Source: Yoonia rosea | Lineage (GTDB): Bacteria > Pseudomonadota > Alphaproteobacteria > Rhodobacterales > Rhodobacteraceae | NCBI RefSeq assembly: GCF_900156505.1 | Contig: NZ_FTPR01000003.1 | Location: 1 to 64,000, forward strand | DNA length: 64,000 bases | Direction: 5' to 3' | In this document: positions 1-8,567 of the stretch, piece by piece | Layout: every line of letters starts with the position of its first letter | How positions within the stretch are numbered: the first letter of the stretch is position 1 | Made by a program: the position numbers and the translations under genes | The notes under the pieces: generated by a model | What the model was told of the DNA's origin: nothing | The model's database searches: none | The model's input: the letters and a program-made list of their open reading frames with translations, nothing else

Positions 1-279
1 ACAAAGTTCGAGGCAGAAGCCTATATTCTGACCAAGGAAGAGGGTGGTCGTCACACACCATTCTTCGCGAACTACCGTCCACAGTTCTACTTCCGCACAA
101 CTGACGTCACAGGCACAGTTGTTCTGCCAGAAGGCACCGAAATGGTGATGCCGGGCGACAACCTGAAGTTCAACGTCGAGCTGATCGCACCGATCGCGAT
201 GGAAGACGGCCTGCGCTTCGCGATCCGCGAAGGCGGCCGCACAGTCGGCGCCGGTGTTGTATCAAAGATTGTTGAATAA
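1..279 (+). CDS. tuf: Elongation factor Tu, C-terminal part (5' end outside window)
   Basis: Frame 1 is open from the first base to TAA at 277-279, giving 92 residues of EF-Tu domain III. Recognisable segments are the [19 protein letters not shown] stretch and the C-terminal [13 protein letters not shown] end. EF-Tu delivers aminoacyl-tRNA to the ribosome as a GTP complex; domain III contacts the tRNA and EF-Ts. In alphaproteobacteria tuf normally precedes rpsJ directly, but here a strong terminator and an extra gene lie between them. Only the C-terminus is visible, so one cannot say which tuf copy this is. Confidence 0.97.
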   Translation, partial: TKFEAEAYILTKEEGGRHTPFFANYRPQFYFRTTDVTGTVVLPEGTEMVMPGDNLKFNVELIAPIAMEDGLRFAIREGGRTVGAGVVSKIVE

Positions 280-290
280 CAATCTTTGAA

Positions 291-331
291 GTGGGTGGCA
301 GGTGATTGCGTAGCAATCGCCGAGAACCCAC
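291..331 (+). repeat. Structured palindrome with GTA triloop after tuf
   Basis: An outer stem GTGGGT/ACCCAC (291-296/326-331) encloses a 9-bp hairpin, GGTGATTGC-GTA-GCAATCGCC (301-321), with one T·G pair at stem position 3. The hairpin has the same design (9 bp, GTA loop) as elements at 7980-8000 and 12828-12848. No T-run follows, so it is not itself a terminator. It lies between the tuf stop codon and the terminator. Confidence 0.6.
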
Positions 332-347
332 AACGGTAAAACAAACG

Positions 348-378
348 AAAGGCCGCTTCGGAAACGAGGCGGCCTTTT
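348..378 (+). terminator. Rho-independent terminator of tuf
   Basis: A long stem from 348-360 pairs with 365-377 around a GAAA tetraloop (AAAGGCCGCTTCG / CGAGGCGGCCTTT, one T·G pair), ending in TTTT. It separates tuf from the inserted gene at 478 and from rpsJ. Confidence 0.9.
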
Positions 379-477
379 GGTTTGAGAAAATGAACGAAGT
401 ATGGCAACTATCTCTGGAGTTGTGGGGCAGGAACGTAAGTAAGACAAATACGTGCACTTTGAATCAGGTCTTTAAAA

Positions 478-1257
478 TTGAAAAAAACAGGTTACGAATT
501 TAATCATTTTCCGGCAGGTTTAGCTGCTGGAACAATTTTGACAATTTCGTTCTTTTGGGTGCTTGATGCTTCTGTTGGCTCGGTCGTACAAGAAAATCTG
601 GTTCAATTTTGTACTATCGGAGCGACACTTCTTGCAGCCGGTGTAGCATACGGTGGAATTTTACATCAAATCAAACATCAAGCTTTGATTGCAGAGACCA
701 TTCGAATTGGAGAACTGGAAGCTGAAAGGGCAGTCTTGCCGCTTGCTCTTAGTCGAGTATGTGAAATTTCGATCAGGGGAATGCAAGACATTGTTGGGCA
801 TGCAAAAGTTGCTGATCCGCTTGCACGCGTAGATATGGTTCTTGAAACGACCCATATTGAAAGCATTAAAGCCACTATACGCGTGAGCAATGCGGAAGTC
901 TCGGCTAGACTACAGGCAATATTGCGAGGCTATCAGGTCGCTCTGGCAAGTGTTGATTGGGAGGATTTGACACAGCCATTGAGTGTCGCGCCCAACGAAC
1001 AGAACCCCGACAGTTATACAAGGATATCACTTTGTTACCGCTGGGCTCTACTCTATTCTCTGGCGGAGAGCCTGTTTGATTTTGCGAGAGGTGGCGAACT
1101 AGATCTCACAGAAGCCTTCCCAAATGTAAGAATGTTCTCTGCAGCACGGTTTGCAGGTATTCACCCGCCTCAATACACCGATTTTGAAGGTTTTTTTAAG
1201 CGAGCAATCGAAAGAGATCGTATGCGAACAATACCAACCTTTTTCCTTAGGCAGTGA
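478..1257 (+). CDS. Hypothetical membrane-anchored helical protein inserted between tuf and rpsJ
   Basis: A 259-residue protein that I do not recognise. Two N-terminal hydrophobic segments (about residues 13-32 and 43-62) are followed by a charged, probably helical region (IGELEAERAVLPLALSRV near 78-95) and a soluble C-terminal domain of about 160 residues. The first in-frame start after a stop is TTG at 478; no nearby ATG fits and the RBS is weak, so the start is uncertain. The gene is visibly more AT-rich than the ribosomal genes around it, suggesting acquisition. It lies after the tuf terminator and before the rpsJ promoter, so it is probably its own transcription unit. The layout (two TM helices plus a cytosolic region) suits a membrane sensor or effector, but no function can be assigned. 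Confidence 0.75.
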   Translation: MKKTGYEFNHFPAGLAAGTILTISFFWVLDASVGSVVQENLVQFCTIGATLLAAGVAYGGILHQIKHQALIAETIRIGELEAERAVLPLALSRVCEISIRGMQDIVGHAKVADPLARVDMVLETTHIESIKATIRVSNAEVSARLQAILRGYQVALASVDWEDLTQPLSVAPNEQNPDSYTRISLCYRWALLYSLAESLFDFARGGELDLTEAFPNVRMFSAARFAGIHPPQYTDFEGFFKRAIERDRMRTIPTFFLRQ

Positions 1258-1268
1258 GCCAAACCCCC

Positions 1269-1297
1269 TTTACACACTCCCCGACTCCCCCTATACG
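1269..1297 (+). promoter_or_regulatory. Promoter of the rpsJ-rplC-rplD-rplW unit
   Basis: TTTACA (1269-1274), a C-rich 17-bp spacer, then TATACG (1292-1297) followed by the GC-rich discriminator CCCGC. Spacing and -10 match the promoters before rplB and rplO. It lies just after the inserted gene and before rpsJ. A GC-rich discriminator is a known mark of stringently controlled ribosomal promoters. Confidence 0.75.
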
Positions 1298-1310
1298 CCC
1301 GCTATCCAAC

Positions 1311-1333
1311 AAGGGTGCGCTTTGCGTGCCCTT
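1311..1333 (+). promoter_or_regulatory. 5'-leader stem-loop of the rpsJ transcript
   Basis: AAGGGTGCGC pairs with GCGTGCCCTT (10 pairs, two of them G·T) around a TTT loop, starting about 7 nt after the predicted transcription start. It may stabilise the mRNA 5' end or act in regulation; it could also be an early attenuator, since TTTATATATT follows. Confidence 0.55.
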
Positions 1334-1422
1334 TATATATTGGACAAATAAAGACGCGATGAGGGCTTTGGATGAGCCGTGGTCCTCCTCTCCGATCTAG
1401 GCCCTAATCAAAGGGTGATGAC

Positions 1423-1734
1423 ATGGCAGCCAGCCAAAACATCCGTATTCGCCTGAAGGCTTTTGATTTCCGCGTCCTTGATGCAAGCACCGCAGAAATC
1501 GTTAGCACAGCAAAGCGCACTGGCGCATCTGTGCGTGGACCGATCCCACTTCCAAACAAGATCGAAAAGTTCACTGTTCTGCGTGGCCCACACGTTGACA
1601 AGAAATCCCGCGATCAGTTCGAGATCCGCACGCACAAGCGCCTTCTCGACATCATCGACCCAACACCACAGACAGTAGACGCGCTGATGAAGCTCGACCT
1701 GGCTGCCGGTGTTGACGTCCAGATTTCTGTATAA
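1423..1734 (+). CDS. rpsJ: 30S ribosomal protein S10
   Basis: 103 residues, full length for S10, with the conserved RIRLKAFD start and the [20 protein letters not shown] loop region. S10 sits in the 30S head and also binds NusB in antitermination complexes. It opens the S10 operon and is followed after 12 nt by rplC. ATG at 1423 is preceded by an AAGGG Shine-Dalgarno. The gene has its own promoter because a terminator and an unrelated gene separate it from tuf. Confidence 0.98.
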   Translation: MAASQNIRIRLKAFDFRVLDASTAEIVSTAKRTGASVRGPIPLPNKIEKFTVLRGPHVDKKSRDQFEIRTHKRLLDIIDPTPQTVDALMKLDLAAGVDVQISV

Positions 1735-1746
1735 GGAGTAGATCAT

Positions 1747-2598
1747 ATGCTCCGTACAGGACTTATCGCAAAGAAAGTCGGCATGACCCGACTGTTCATG
1801 GAAGACGGTCGTCAGATCCCTGTGACTGTGCTTGCTCTTGAGAACCTGCAGGTTGTTGCGCAGCGTACGCCTGAGACAAACGGCTACACAGCTGTTCAGT
1901 TGGGTGCAGGCAATGCCAAAGCCAAACGCACATCCAAAGCGATGCGCGGCCACTTTGCTGCGGCCAAGGTAGAACCCAAGCGCAAGGTCGCCGAGTTCCG
2001 CGTTGCCCCAGAGAACATGATCAATGTCGGTGAAACACTGACAGCGAACCACTACTTCGAAGGTCAGTATGTTGACGTCTCCGGCACATCTATCGGTAAA
2101 GGTTTTGCCGGTGCGATGAAGCGTCACAACTTTGGCGGTTTGCGCGCGACACACGGTGTGTCCGTGTCGCACCGTTCACACGGTTCAACTGGCCAGTGTC
2201 AGGATCCGGGCAAGGTTTTCAAAGGCAAGAAAATGGCCGGCCACATGGGTTCCGCCCGCGTGACCACACAGAACCTGCAAGTTGTAAAAACAGATGCTGA
2301 CCGTGGTGTCATCATGGTCAAAGGCGCTGTTCCTGGTTCCAAAGGTGGCTGGGTCACAATCAAGGATGCGGTTAAGAAACCGACACCCGAGAACGTGATC
2401 TACCCTGCTGGCCTGCAGTCCATGGACGAAGAAGCCAAGCGTCTGTCTGAAGAAGCTGCTGCCGCCGCTGCTGCTGAAGAAGCTGCTGCCGCAAAGGCCG
2501 CCGCCGAGGCAGAACAGGCCGCGCTGGAAGCTGCTGAAGCAGAAGCTGCAAATGAAGCCCCGGCAGAAGATGCCGCACCAGAAGAAGGTGAGAAATAA
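1747..2598 (+). CDS. rplC: 50S ribosomal protein L3 with acidic Ala/Glu C-terminal extension
   Basis: 283 residues. The core (about 1-225) is standard L3, including [15 protein letters not shown], where Gln150 matches the glutamine methylated by PrmB in E. coli, and the [12 protein letters not shown] loop that reaches toward the peptidyl transferase centre. Residues ~226-283 form an extra tail almost entirely of Ala and Glu, probably helical, which is acidic and unlike a normal rRNA-binding tail. The stop codon overlaps the rplD start (TAATG), implying translational coupling. Confidence 0.98.
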   Translation: MLRTGLIAKKVGMTRLFMEDGRQIPVTVLALENLQVVAQRTPETNGYTAVQLGAGNAKAKRTSKAMRGHFAAAKVEPKRKVAEFRVAPENMINVGETLTANHYFEGQYVDVSGTSIGKGFAGAMKRHNFGGLRATHGVSVSHRSHGSTGQCQDPGKVFKGKKMAGHMGSARVTTQNLQVVKTDADRGVIMVKGAVPGSKGGWVTIKDAVKKPTPENVIYPAGLQSMDEEAKRLSEEAAAAAAAEEAAAAKAAAEAEQAALEAAEAEAANEAPAEDAAPEEGEK

Positions 2599-3218
2599 TG
2601 AAGGCTGATGCAATCAAACTGGACGGCAAGGCAGCTGGTTCCGTCGAACTGAACGACGAGATCTTCGGTCTTGAGCCGCGCAAGGACATCTTGCACCGCG
2701 TCGTTCGCTGGCAGCGCAACAAGGCAATGGCAGGTACACACGATGTGCTGGGTCGTTCCGAGGTGAGCTATTCCACCAAGAAGATCTATCGCCAAAAGGG
2801 CACCGGTGGCGCACGTCACGGGTCGCGCGGCGCGCCGATCTTCCGTTCGGGTGGTATCTACAAGGGGCCAACACCCCGTAGCCACGCGCATGATCTGCCC
2901 AAGAAGTTCCGCAAGCTTGGTCTCAAGCACGCCCTGTCCGCGAAAGTGGCCGCAGGCGAGCTGGTGATCGTTGACACCATCGAAGTCAAAGACGCCAAGA
3001 CCGGTGCGCTGGCCAAAATGGTCGGTTCATTGGGCTGGAAGCGTGCGCTGATCATCGACGGTGCCGAAGTGAACGAGAACTTCAAGAAGGCAGCCGCCAA
3101 CATCACAACCATTAACGTTCTGCCATCCATGGGCGCGAACGTTTACGACATCCTCAAGTCGGACACACTCGTCCTGACCAAAGCTGGTGTCGAAGCTCTG
3201 GAGGCCCGTTTGTCATGA
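2598..3218 (+). CDS. rplD: 50S ribosomal protein L4
   Basis: 206 residues, normal length, with the long internal loop containing [17 protein letters not shown] that lines the nascent-peptide tunnel. L4 is the autoregulator of the S10 operon in E. coli; whether that applies here is unknown. The start overlaps rplC's stop (TAATG at 2596-2600) and the stop overlaps the rplW start (ATGA at 3215-3218). Confidence 0.98.
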   Translation: MKADAIKLDGKAAGSVELNDEIFGLEPRKDILHRVVRWQRNKAMAGTHDVLGRSEVSYSTKKIYRQKGTGGARHGSRGAPIFRSGGIYKGPTPRSHAHDLPKKFRKLGLKHALSAKVAAGELVIVDTIEVKDAKTGALAKMVGSLGWKRALIIDGAEVNENFKKAAANITTINVLPSMGANVYDILKSDTLVLTKAGVEALEARLS

Positions 3219-3511
3219 ACGCCAAGGCAGAACACTACGACGTGATCCGCAAGCCGATCATCACCGAGAAAGCAACGATGGCCTCTGAAGCCAATGCAGT
3301 TGTTTTCGAAGTGGCAATCGACGCGAACAAACCGATGATCAAAGAAGCTGTTGAAAGCCTCTTTGGTGTCAAGGTCAAAGCGGTCAACACATCGATCACC
3401 AAAGGTAAAGTGAAGCGCTTCCGCGGCTCGCTGGGCACACGTAAAGACGTGAAAAAAGCCTATGTGACGCTCGAAGAAGGCAACACAATCGACGTGAGCA
3501 CCGGTCTGTAA
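3215..3511 (+). CDS. rplW: 50S ribosomal protein L23
   Basis: 98 residues, full length, with the [15 protein letters not shown]-terminus and the [23 protein letters not shown] segment. L23 lies at the tunnel exit and docks trigger factor and SRP. The start overlaps the rplD stop by 4 nt. In most bacteria rplB follows immediately; here the transcript ends at a strong terminator and rplB resumes 1.83 kb later. Confidence 0.98.
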   Translation: MNAKAEHYDVIRKPIITEKATMASEANAVVFEVAIDANKPMIKEAVESLFGVKVKAVNTSITKGKVKRFRGSLGTRKDVKKAYVTLEEGNTIDVSTGL

Positions 3512-3533
3512 GATCGGTTCGCGATGAAGTTAG

Positions 3534-3562
3534 AAAGGCCCTCGCAGTGCGGGGGCCTTTTT
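3534..3562 (+). terminator. Rho-independent terminator after rplW
   Basis: AAAGGCCCTCGC (3534-3545), loop AGT, GCGGGGGCCTTT (3549-3560) with one T·G pair, followed by a short T-run. It cuts the S10 operon between rplW and rplB. The following 3563-3804 shows no gene I can support. Confidence 0.92.
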
Positions 3563-3804
3563 GTTCGGGGGCGGGGAGTCAGGGCAGCGAACCCAAGCGC
3601 GAGGGCCAGCGGCGGCCCGTGGGTTGGCATCGGCAACGTCGTTGTCGCGCAATTTATGCCAGCCAGTCATGCCGAAAAATCGCGATGCGCGTGACGCTGT
3701 CAAAGCGCCAACCCGCCAGACGATGTGAACAGTAAACTAGATGCAGAGTTGCACAGATCCATCCAGAGCAGGTAGGGGTGAAGTCATGGGCGATCGAGCG
3801 ATAA

Positions 3805-4317
3805 TTAGAAACCGGACGAACCACCGCCAAATCCACTAATAGTGGTCTGAGCTATTCCAGTTAGGAAAGTCACGGCTAACAGAAGCCAGACTGATGGCTC
3901 AATCAGCAGGAACTGCCGAGTGACTAGTCCCAGTGTCCGATCATAGGTGCGTGATGAGAATATGTAAGAATCTAAGAAGCTTTGCCTTCCAGAGTAGCTT
4001 GAAAGAGCGATGAGAATATCTTGGCTAAATTGGACTTCTCTTATGCGTGAAACCGCAAGGATCGACCATAGCAGCCACAGCAAGAGGAGGGGGATGAGAA
4101 AAGAAATTTCAGAGTACCCAACAGTACTCGCATAAATCGTCCCAAGAAAAACCAACCTGATTACAAGAGAAGTCACGTGAAAGCTGACAAGGGAGACCGT
4201 CAGTTTGAGATTTATCTGATTGGCAAAGTGAGAAAGGTCGCTACGCTCTTCAGAACTAGCCGCTGCGAACCCCTCTACCAGTTTGCGCTCGTCATGACTA
4301 AGCTGCTTTTCTTCCAT
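3805..4317 (-). CDS. Small membrane protein of unknown function, partner of the adjacent GTPase
   Basis: 170 residues, not recognised. After a charged N-terminus (~35 residues), hydrophobic segments at about 38-60, 70-90 and 140-162 predict three membrane helices; the tail is Gly/Ser-rich (ISGFGGGSSGF). Its start lies within the 3' end of the GTPase gene (20-nt overlap, 4298-4317), so the two are almost certainly co-transcribed and coupled. Base composition is more AT-rich than the flanking ribosomal genes. The pair lies head-to-head with the rplB unit. A membrane effector controlled by the GTPase is a reasonable but untested idea. Confidence 0.75.
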   Translation of the reverse strand: MEEKQLSHDERKLVEGFAAASSEERSDLSHFANQINLKLTVSLVSFHVTSLVIRLVFLGTIYASTVGYSEISFLIPLLLLWLLWSILAVSRIREVQFSQDILIALSSYSGRQSFLDSYIFSSRTYDRTLGLVTRQFLLIEPSVWLLLAVTFLTGIAQTTISGFGGGSSGF

Positions 4318-5092
4318 TTCTCGCCAATGCCTTTGCCATTTCTTCTACAACTGAGTTTGCAGTTTTCTCGTTCACATCACCTTCTAAAAAGGAGCAGTCC
4401 AGTATCGGCATCTTAACTATCGCCTTGCTCACCCTCTCATTTGTGAGCCATTCGCGGAACTTAGGCTTAATGCCTGCCTTGTGTTTCTTGACTGTCGAAC
4501 GTGCACGCAAATCTGTCTTACTAATAACAACAAAGCACTTTTCCAACAATGAAGCCACAGTTCGTTGGTCTTGATCAGCAAGCTTCTGACAGAAAAAGTC
4601 CAACCAACTCTCAATGGAATACCCGCCGGATTCCTGTGCTTTCAATGGATCGGAAACAGAAAACATCAGTATGACCATGCTGGGCTTTAGGCGAACAAGC
4701 TCCGCTGCAGCGGCAGACGGGCCATCGTGGCCGGCAGTGTCAATTATCGAACTCACACTGAATTCAAGCTGTGATTGCGCACCCACCTTGACCCTAAAAA
4801 CCCTATGGGCTGTTTCTGTTCTAGTTGTTTGCGGGATACTAATGTCCTTCTTGACATGGCTGCCCCACCGCAAGAATTCGATAAAGCTTGTCTTGGCGGA
4901 GCCCGGTGGGCCTAACACTAGAACTTTCTGTCCGGCAAATTTTGTTACAGCCCAACTTAAGGCCTTCGGACCCTCGCGGACCAACATTCTACTTGTTACG
5001 CCTAAGACCGCTGAACCGCCATCGATTGTCAAATCATTATTCCCCAAATCACTTGCTTTTTCTTCCAATTCACCCGCCTCCAATATCATCAA
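4298..5092 (-). CDS. Ras-like P-loop GTPase domain protein, accessory
   Basis: 264 residues. Walker A/G1 is GPPGSAKT (61-68), a PQTTRT segment (87-92) may be switch I, the G3 motif is DTAGHDG (118-124), and the G4 position reads SKTD (191-194) instead of the usual NKxD. This resembles TRAFAC or Ras-like GTPases more than AAA or ABC proteins. No membrane segment is seen. It is the first gene of a two-gene minus-strand unit with the 3-TM protein and is AT-rich relative to its surroundings. The specific family is not recognised. The start at 5092 is the first of two adjacent ATG codons; the second (5089) precedes a GGAGG inside the gene and is less likely. Confidence 0.75.
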   Translation of the reverse strand: MMILEAGELEEKASDLGNNDLTIDGGSAVLGVTSRMLVREGPKALSWAVTKFAGQKVLVLGPPGSAKTSFIEFLRWGSHVKKDISIPQTTRTETAHRVFRVKVGAQSQLEFSVSSIIDTAGHDGPSAAAAELVRLKPSMVILMFSVSDPLKAQESGGYSIESWLDFFCQKLADQDQRTVASLLEKCFVVISKTDLRARSTVKKHKAGIKPKFREWLTNERVSKAIVKMPILDCSFLEGDVNEKTANSVVEEMAKALARNGRKAA

Positions 5093-5190
5093 TAACGGTA
5101 GTCTCTCTAATTTACCGCTGCAATCTTTAGTTGCTTAGATTCATCTTGCTATCGTAATCTAAATCGGTGGTCTGTTCACTAGAAGCCCCC

Positions 5191-5219
5191 TTGCCACCCA
5201 CACCCCTCCCCGCTATACG
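5191..5219 (+). promoter_or_regulatory. Promoter of the rplB-rplP unit
   Basis: TTGCCA (5191-5196), a C-rich 17-bp spacer, TATACG (5214-5219), then a CCCCC discriminator. The design is the same as at rpsJ and rplO. It supplies the second half of the S10 operon, which is cut off by the terminator at 3534. Confidence 0.75.
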
Positions 5220-5232
5220 CCCCCAATCACTT

Positions 5233-5256
5233 GACCTCGGGATTCGTTCCGGGGTC
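5233..5256 (+). promoter_or_regulatory. Leader stem-loop with TTCG loop before rplB
   Basis: GACCTCGG (5233-5240) pairs with CCGGGGTC (5249-5256), extended inward by G·T and A-T to a TTCG tetraloop, then TTTG. It begins about 7 nt after the predicted start and ~85 nt before rplB. Possible roles are 5'-end protection or attenuation. Confidence 0.5.
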
Positions 5257-5341
5257 TTTGTGGTATATCTATGGGCACCTACGGGGGCCTCTCACATCAG
5301 GGTTCCGCAAGGGGCCCGCCAAGCAAACGGAAGAAGCTAAC

Positions 5342-6184
5342 ATGGCACTCAAGTCGTACAAACCGACGACGCCGGGCCAGCGTGGGCTGGTGCTGATCGA
5401 CCGTTCGGAGCTTTGGAAAGGACGTCCTGTCAAGTCTCTCACTGAGGGTCTGACAAAATCGGGCGGCCGGAACAACACCGGACGGATCACTATGCGTCGT
5501 ATTGGTGGGGGCGCAAAGCGTCTTTACCGCATCGTCGATTTCAAGCGTAACAAGCTGGATATGCCTGCTGTTGTCGCACGGATCGAATATGACCCGAACC
5601 GCACCGCATTTATCGCGCTGATCCAGTACGAAGACGGTACACAGAATTACATCCTTGCCCCACAGCGTTTGGCTGTAGGTGACAAGGTGATCGCATCCGC
5701 CAAGGCCGACATTAAGCCTGGCAACGCAATGCCCTTCAGCGGCATGCCTATCGGCACGATCGTTCACAACATCGAAATGAAAGCGGGCAAAGGCGGCCAG
5801 ATCGCCCGTGCAGCCGGTACTTACGCCCAGTTCGTTGGTCGTGACGGTGGCTACGCGCAGGTCCGCTTGTCATCCGGTGAATTGCGCCTGATCCGTCAGG
5901 AATGCATGGCCACTGTCGGTGCTGTGTCTAACGCAGACCACTCGAACCAGAACTTCGGTAAAGCAGGCCGTATGCGTCACAAGGGCATCCGCCCATCTGT
6001 GCGTGGTGTTGCCATGAACCCGATCGACCACCCGCACGGTGGTGGTGAAGGCCGGACATCTGGTGGTCGTACGCCTGTGACACCTTGGGGTAAAGACACC
6101 AAGGGCAAGCGTACCCGTAACAAGAACAAAGCGTCGCAGAGCCTTATCATCCGCTCGCGTCACGCCAAGAAGAAGGGTCGTTAA
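5342..6184 (+). CDS. rplB: 50S ribosomal protein L2
   Basis: 280 residues from ATG at 5342 ([15 protein letters not shown]), the family start; the open frame upstream to 5231 is leader. The signature [17 protein letters not shown] includes the histidine region important for peptidyl transferase assembly. L2 contacts 23S domain IV and the intersubunit bridge. The RBS is GGAAGAAG. It starts an independent transcription unit rplB-rpsS-rplV-rpsC-rplP. Confidence 0.98.
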   Translation: MALKSYKPTTPGQRGLVLIDRSELWKGRPVKSLTEGLTKSGGRNNTGRITMRRIGGGAKRLYRIVDFKRNKLDMPAVVARIEYDPNRTAFIALIQYEDGTQNYILAPQRLAVGDKVIASAKADIKPGNAMPFSGMPIGTIVHNIEMKAGKGGQIARAAGTYAQFVGRDGGYAQVRLSSGELRLIRQECMATVGAVSNADHSNQNFGKAGRMRHKGIRPSVRGVAMNPIDHPHGGGEGRTSGGRTPVTPWGKDTKGKRTRNKNKASQSLIIRSRHAKKKGR

Positions 6185-6186
6185 TT

Positions 6187-6465
6187 ATGGCTCGTTCCGT
6201 ATGGAAAGGTCCCTTTGTGGATGCCTACGTCTTGAAAAAGGCAGAAGCATCGCGCGAAAGCGGCCGCAACGAAGTGATCAAAATCTGGTCGCGTCGTTCG
6301 ACAATCCTGCCTCAGTTCGTTGGTCTCACCTTTGGTGTTTACAACGGCAAGAAGCACATCCCTGTTAACGTCACAGAAGACATGATCGGTCAGAAGTTCG
6401 GTGAATACTCACCAACCCGCACCTATTACGGTCACGCTGCTGACAAAAAAGCGAAGCGGAAATAA
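6187..6465 (+). CDS. rpsS: 30S ribosomal protein S19
   Basis: 92 residues, complete, with [17 protein letters not shown], the [16 protein letters not shown] core and a [21 protein letters not shown] tail. S19 forms a head complex with S13 near the A site. It follows rplB by 2 nt, and rplV follows after 3 nt. Confidence 0.98.
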   Translation: MARSVWKGPFVDAYVLKKAEASRESGRNEVIKIWSRRSTILPQFVGLTFGVYNGKKHIPVNVTEDMIGQKFGEYSPTRTYYGHAADKKAKRK

Positions 6466-6468
6466 GCC

Positions 6469-6849
6469 ATGAGCAAGGATAAGAATCCCCGCCGCGTGGC
6501 CGATAACGAAGCAATGGCAAAACTGCGCATGCTTCGCACGTCCCCGCAAAAGCTGAACCTCGTTGCTGGCCTGATCCGTGGCAAGAAAGTCGAGCAGGCG
6601 CTGACTGACCTGACTTTCTCGAAAAAGCGGATTTCGGACGACGTGAAGAAGTGTCTTCAGTCGGCCATCGCCAACGCCGAGAACAACCACAACCTTGACG
6701 TCGATGAACTGGTCGTCGCAGAGGCTTATGTCGGTAAGAACCTGACCATGAAGCGCGGTCGCCCACGGGCACGTGGCCGTTTTGGTAAGATCATCAAGCC
6801 GTTTGCAGAGATCACCATCAAGGTGCGTCAAGTTGAGGAGCAATCATAA
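6469..6849 (+). CDS. rplV: 50S ribosomal protein L22
   Basis: 126 residues with the conserved [23 protein letters not shown] region and the tunnel beta-hairpin ([15 protein letters not shown]), where macrolide-affecting residues lie in other bacteria. The stop overlaps the rpsC start (TAATG). Confidence 0.98.
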   Translation: MSKDKNPRRVADNEAMAKLRMLRTSPQKLNLVAGLIRGKKVEQALTDLTFSKKRISDDVKKCLQSAIANAENNHNLDVDELVVAEAYVGKNLTMKRGRPRARGRFGKIIKPFAEITIKVRQVEEQS

Positions 6850-7550
6850 TGGGTAACAAAGTAAACCCGATCGGTATGCGTCTTCAGGTCAACCGCACCT
6901 GGGATAGCCGCTGGTACGCTGATACCAAAGACTATGGCGACCTCCTGCTGGAAGACCTCAAGATCAAGGCTTTCATCAAGAAAGAATGCGCACAGTCCGG
7001 CGTCAGCCGCGTGATCATCGAGCGTCCGCACAAAAAGTGCCGCGTCACGATCCACGCAGCACGTCCCGGTGTGATCATCGGCAAGAAAGGTGCAGACATC
7101 GAAGGTCTGCGCAAAAAGCTTGCTGCGCTGACCGCATCCGAGCTGCACCTGAACATCGTTGAAGTCCGCAAGCCAGAGCTTGACGCAGCCTTGGTTGCCG
7201 AAAGCATTGGTCAGCAGCTTGAGCGTCGTGTGTCCTTCCGTCGCGCAATGAAGCGTGCGGTTCAGAACGCCATGCGCATGGGCGCCCTGGGTATCCGGGT
7301 CAACCTTGCCGGTCGTCTGGGCGGTGCTGAAATTGCACGGACAGAATGGTACCGCGAAGGTCGTGTGCCGCTGCACACGCTGCGCGCCGACATCGACTAT
7401 GCACTGTATGAGGCGATGACGCCTTATGGGATCATCGGCATCAAGGTCTTCATCTACAAAGGTGAGATCATGGAGCACGATCCATCAGCGCACGACCGTA
7501 AACATGCTGAGCTGCAAGAGGGCGCTGTCCCTCGCGGCCCACGTCGCTAA
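6849..7550 (+). CDS. rpsC: 30S ribosomal protein S3
   Basis: 233 residues. It begins [20 protein letters not shown], followed by the KH domain loop [17 protein letters not shown] (~75-92) and the C-terminal domain with [26 protein letters not shown] (first part conserved). S3 lines the mRNA entry site with S4 and S5. Coupled to rplV by a 1-nt overlap. Confidence 0.98.
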   Translation: MGNKVNPIGMRLQVNRTWDSRWYADTKDYGDLLLEDLKIKAFIKKECAQSGVSRVIIERPHKKCRVTIHAARPGVIIGKKGADIEGLRKKLAALTASELHLNIVEVRKPELDAALVAESIGQQLERRVSFRRAMKRAVQNAMRMGALGIRVNLAGRLGGAEIARTEWYREGRVPLHTLRADIDYALYEAMTPYGIIGIKVFIYKGEIMEHDPSAHDRKHAELQEGAVPRGPRR

Positions 7551-7562
7551 GGAGCTGATGAT

Positions 7563-7976
7563 ATGCTGCAACCAAAGCGTACAAAACACCGCAAGCTGCA
7601 CAAAGGCCGTATTCGTGGTGAAGCAAAGGGCGGGTCTGACCTGAACTTTGGCACCTACGGCCTGAAGGCGATCGAGCCTGAGCGTATCACTGCGCGCCAG
7701 ATCGAAGCTGCACGTCGTGCCATGACACGTCACATGAAGCGTCAGGGCCGTGTCTGGATCCGTATTTTCCCGGATCTGCCTGTTACCTCGAAGCCCATCG
7801 AAGTACGTATGGGTAAAGGTAAAGGTTCCATCGATTTTTGGGCATGCAAGGTCAAACCAGGCCGCGTGATGTTCGAAATCGACGGCGTGACCGAAGTGGT
7901 CGCACGTGAGGCTCTGCGCCTTGCTGCGATGAAGCTGCCGATCAAGACACGGACCGTGGTTCGCGAAGATTGGTAA
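7563..7976 (+). CDS. rplP: 50S ribosomal protein L16
   Basis: 137 residues: [16 protein letters not shown], the conserved [18 protein letters not shown] segment and the [18 protein letters not shown] loop that reaches the A-site tRNA. An RBS (AAGGAG) sits before ATG at 7563. It is the last gene of this unit; rpmC, normally next, is displaced by 1.4 kb. Confidence 0.98.
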   Translation: MLQPKRTKHRKLHKGRIRGEAKGGSDLNFGTYGLKAIEPERITARQIEAARRAMTRHMKRQGRVWIRIFPDLPVTSKPIEVRMGKGKGSIDFWACKVKPGRVMFEIDGVTEVVAREALRLAAMKLPIKTRTVVREDW

Positions 7977-7979
7977 ACT

Positions 7980-8000
7980 GTCAAATCCGTAGGATTTGAC
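7980..8000 (+). repeat. 9-bp hairpin with GTA triloop after rplP
   Basis: GTCAAATCC-GTA-GGATTTGAC is a perfect 9-bp inverted repeat that starts 4 nt after the rplP stop codon. It shares stem length and loop with the elements at 301-321 and 12828-12848, although the stem sequence differs. No T-run follows. Confidence 0.6.
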
Positions 8001-8060
8001 GGGGTACGGTGTAGCAAATTTGCAAGGCAAACGCGCGGGCCGCACACTGCAGAGATAAAG

Positions 8061-8093
8061 AAGCCCCTGCCGAGAGATCGGCGGGGGCTTTTT
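8061..8093 (+). terminator. Rho-independent terminator after rplP
   Basis: A 13-bp stem AAGCCCCTGCCGA / TCGGCGGGGGCTT (one T·G pair) with a GAGA tetraloop, followed by TTTTT. It ends the rplB-rplP unit and insulates it from the minus-strand genes at 8141-9188. Confidence 0.95.
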
Positions 8094-8140
8094 ATGGTCA
8101 GGTGGGAGACTTGAGCCGGAGTTGAAACAGTTGACTTAGG

Positions 8141-8563
8141 TTAGCCCACTTCTTCCAGATGGTTCTCGATATGCAGCAAATGCGCTTTGCCAAATTGCGT
8201 TTTGCTCAACCCGCCGTAGGCAAAATGCGGTTGCATCGGCCCTTCAAAATCCCGGAAGGTTTCGAGCGACGACCAGAGTCGCCCCAACCCCTCTGAAGCG
8301 CTGATTTCGGCCACGACTTCGCCGGGGATCGGCTCGTTTAGCCCATGTGACATCTTTCCCTTGGCTGAAAACACCTTGAAAGCAAGCGTTCCCACCGTCG
8401 CCTGAAACAGCTTGGGTTTCTGCACAGGGTAACCGTGCATCGAAAACTCCACCCCTTGGGCGAGGTGGCTAAACATCCGCCCCAATCCCCAGTCACCGCG
8501 ACTCTCGATGGCCGAGAGGTCCAGCCCCTCCAGCCGTTTGAATGCAAGGTCGATGTCCGACAT
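8141..8563 (-). CDS. DUF1569 family protein (DinB-like fold)
   Basis: 140 residues. The pattern DWGLGRMFSHLAQGVEFSMHGYP near the N-terminus (two parts of a long motif) and PHFAYGGLSKTQFGKAHLLH near the C-terminus match the DUF1569 family, thought to adopt a DinB-like four-helix bundle with histidines that could bind a metal. Biochemical function is unknown. The gene starts 4 nt after the stop of the upstream oxygenase-like gene, so they form a two-gene operon inserted between rplP and rpmC. Composition resembles the core genome. Confidence 0.75.
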   Translation of the reverse strand: MSDIDLAFKRLEGLDLSAIESRGDWGLGRMFSHLAQGVEFSMHGYPVQKPKLFQATVGTLAFKVFSAKGKMSHGLNEPIPGEVVAEISASEGLGRLWSSLETFRDFEGPMQPHFAYGGLSKTQFGKAHLLHIENHLEEVG

Positions 8564-8567
8564 ATCG

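Noticed and set aside
3547..3735. 62-residue plus-strand frame after rplW
   Set aside because: It begins inside the terminator and shows no RBS or similarity.
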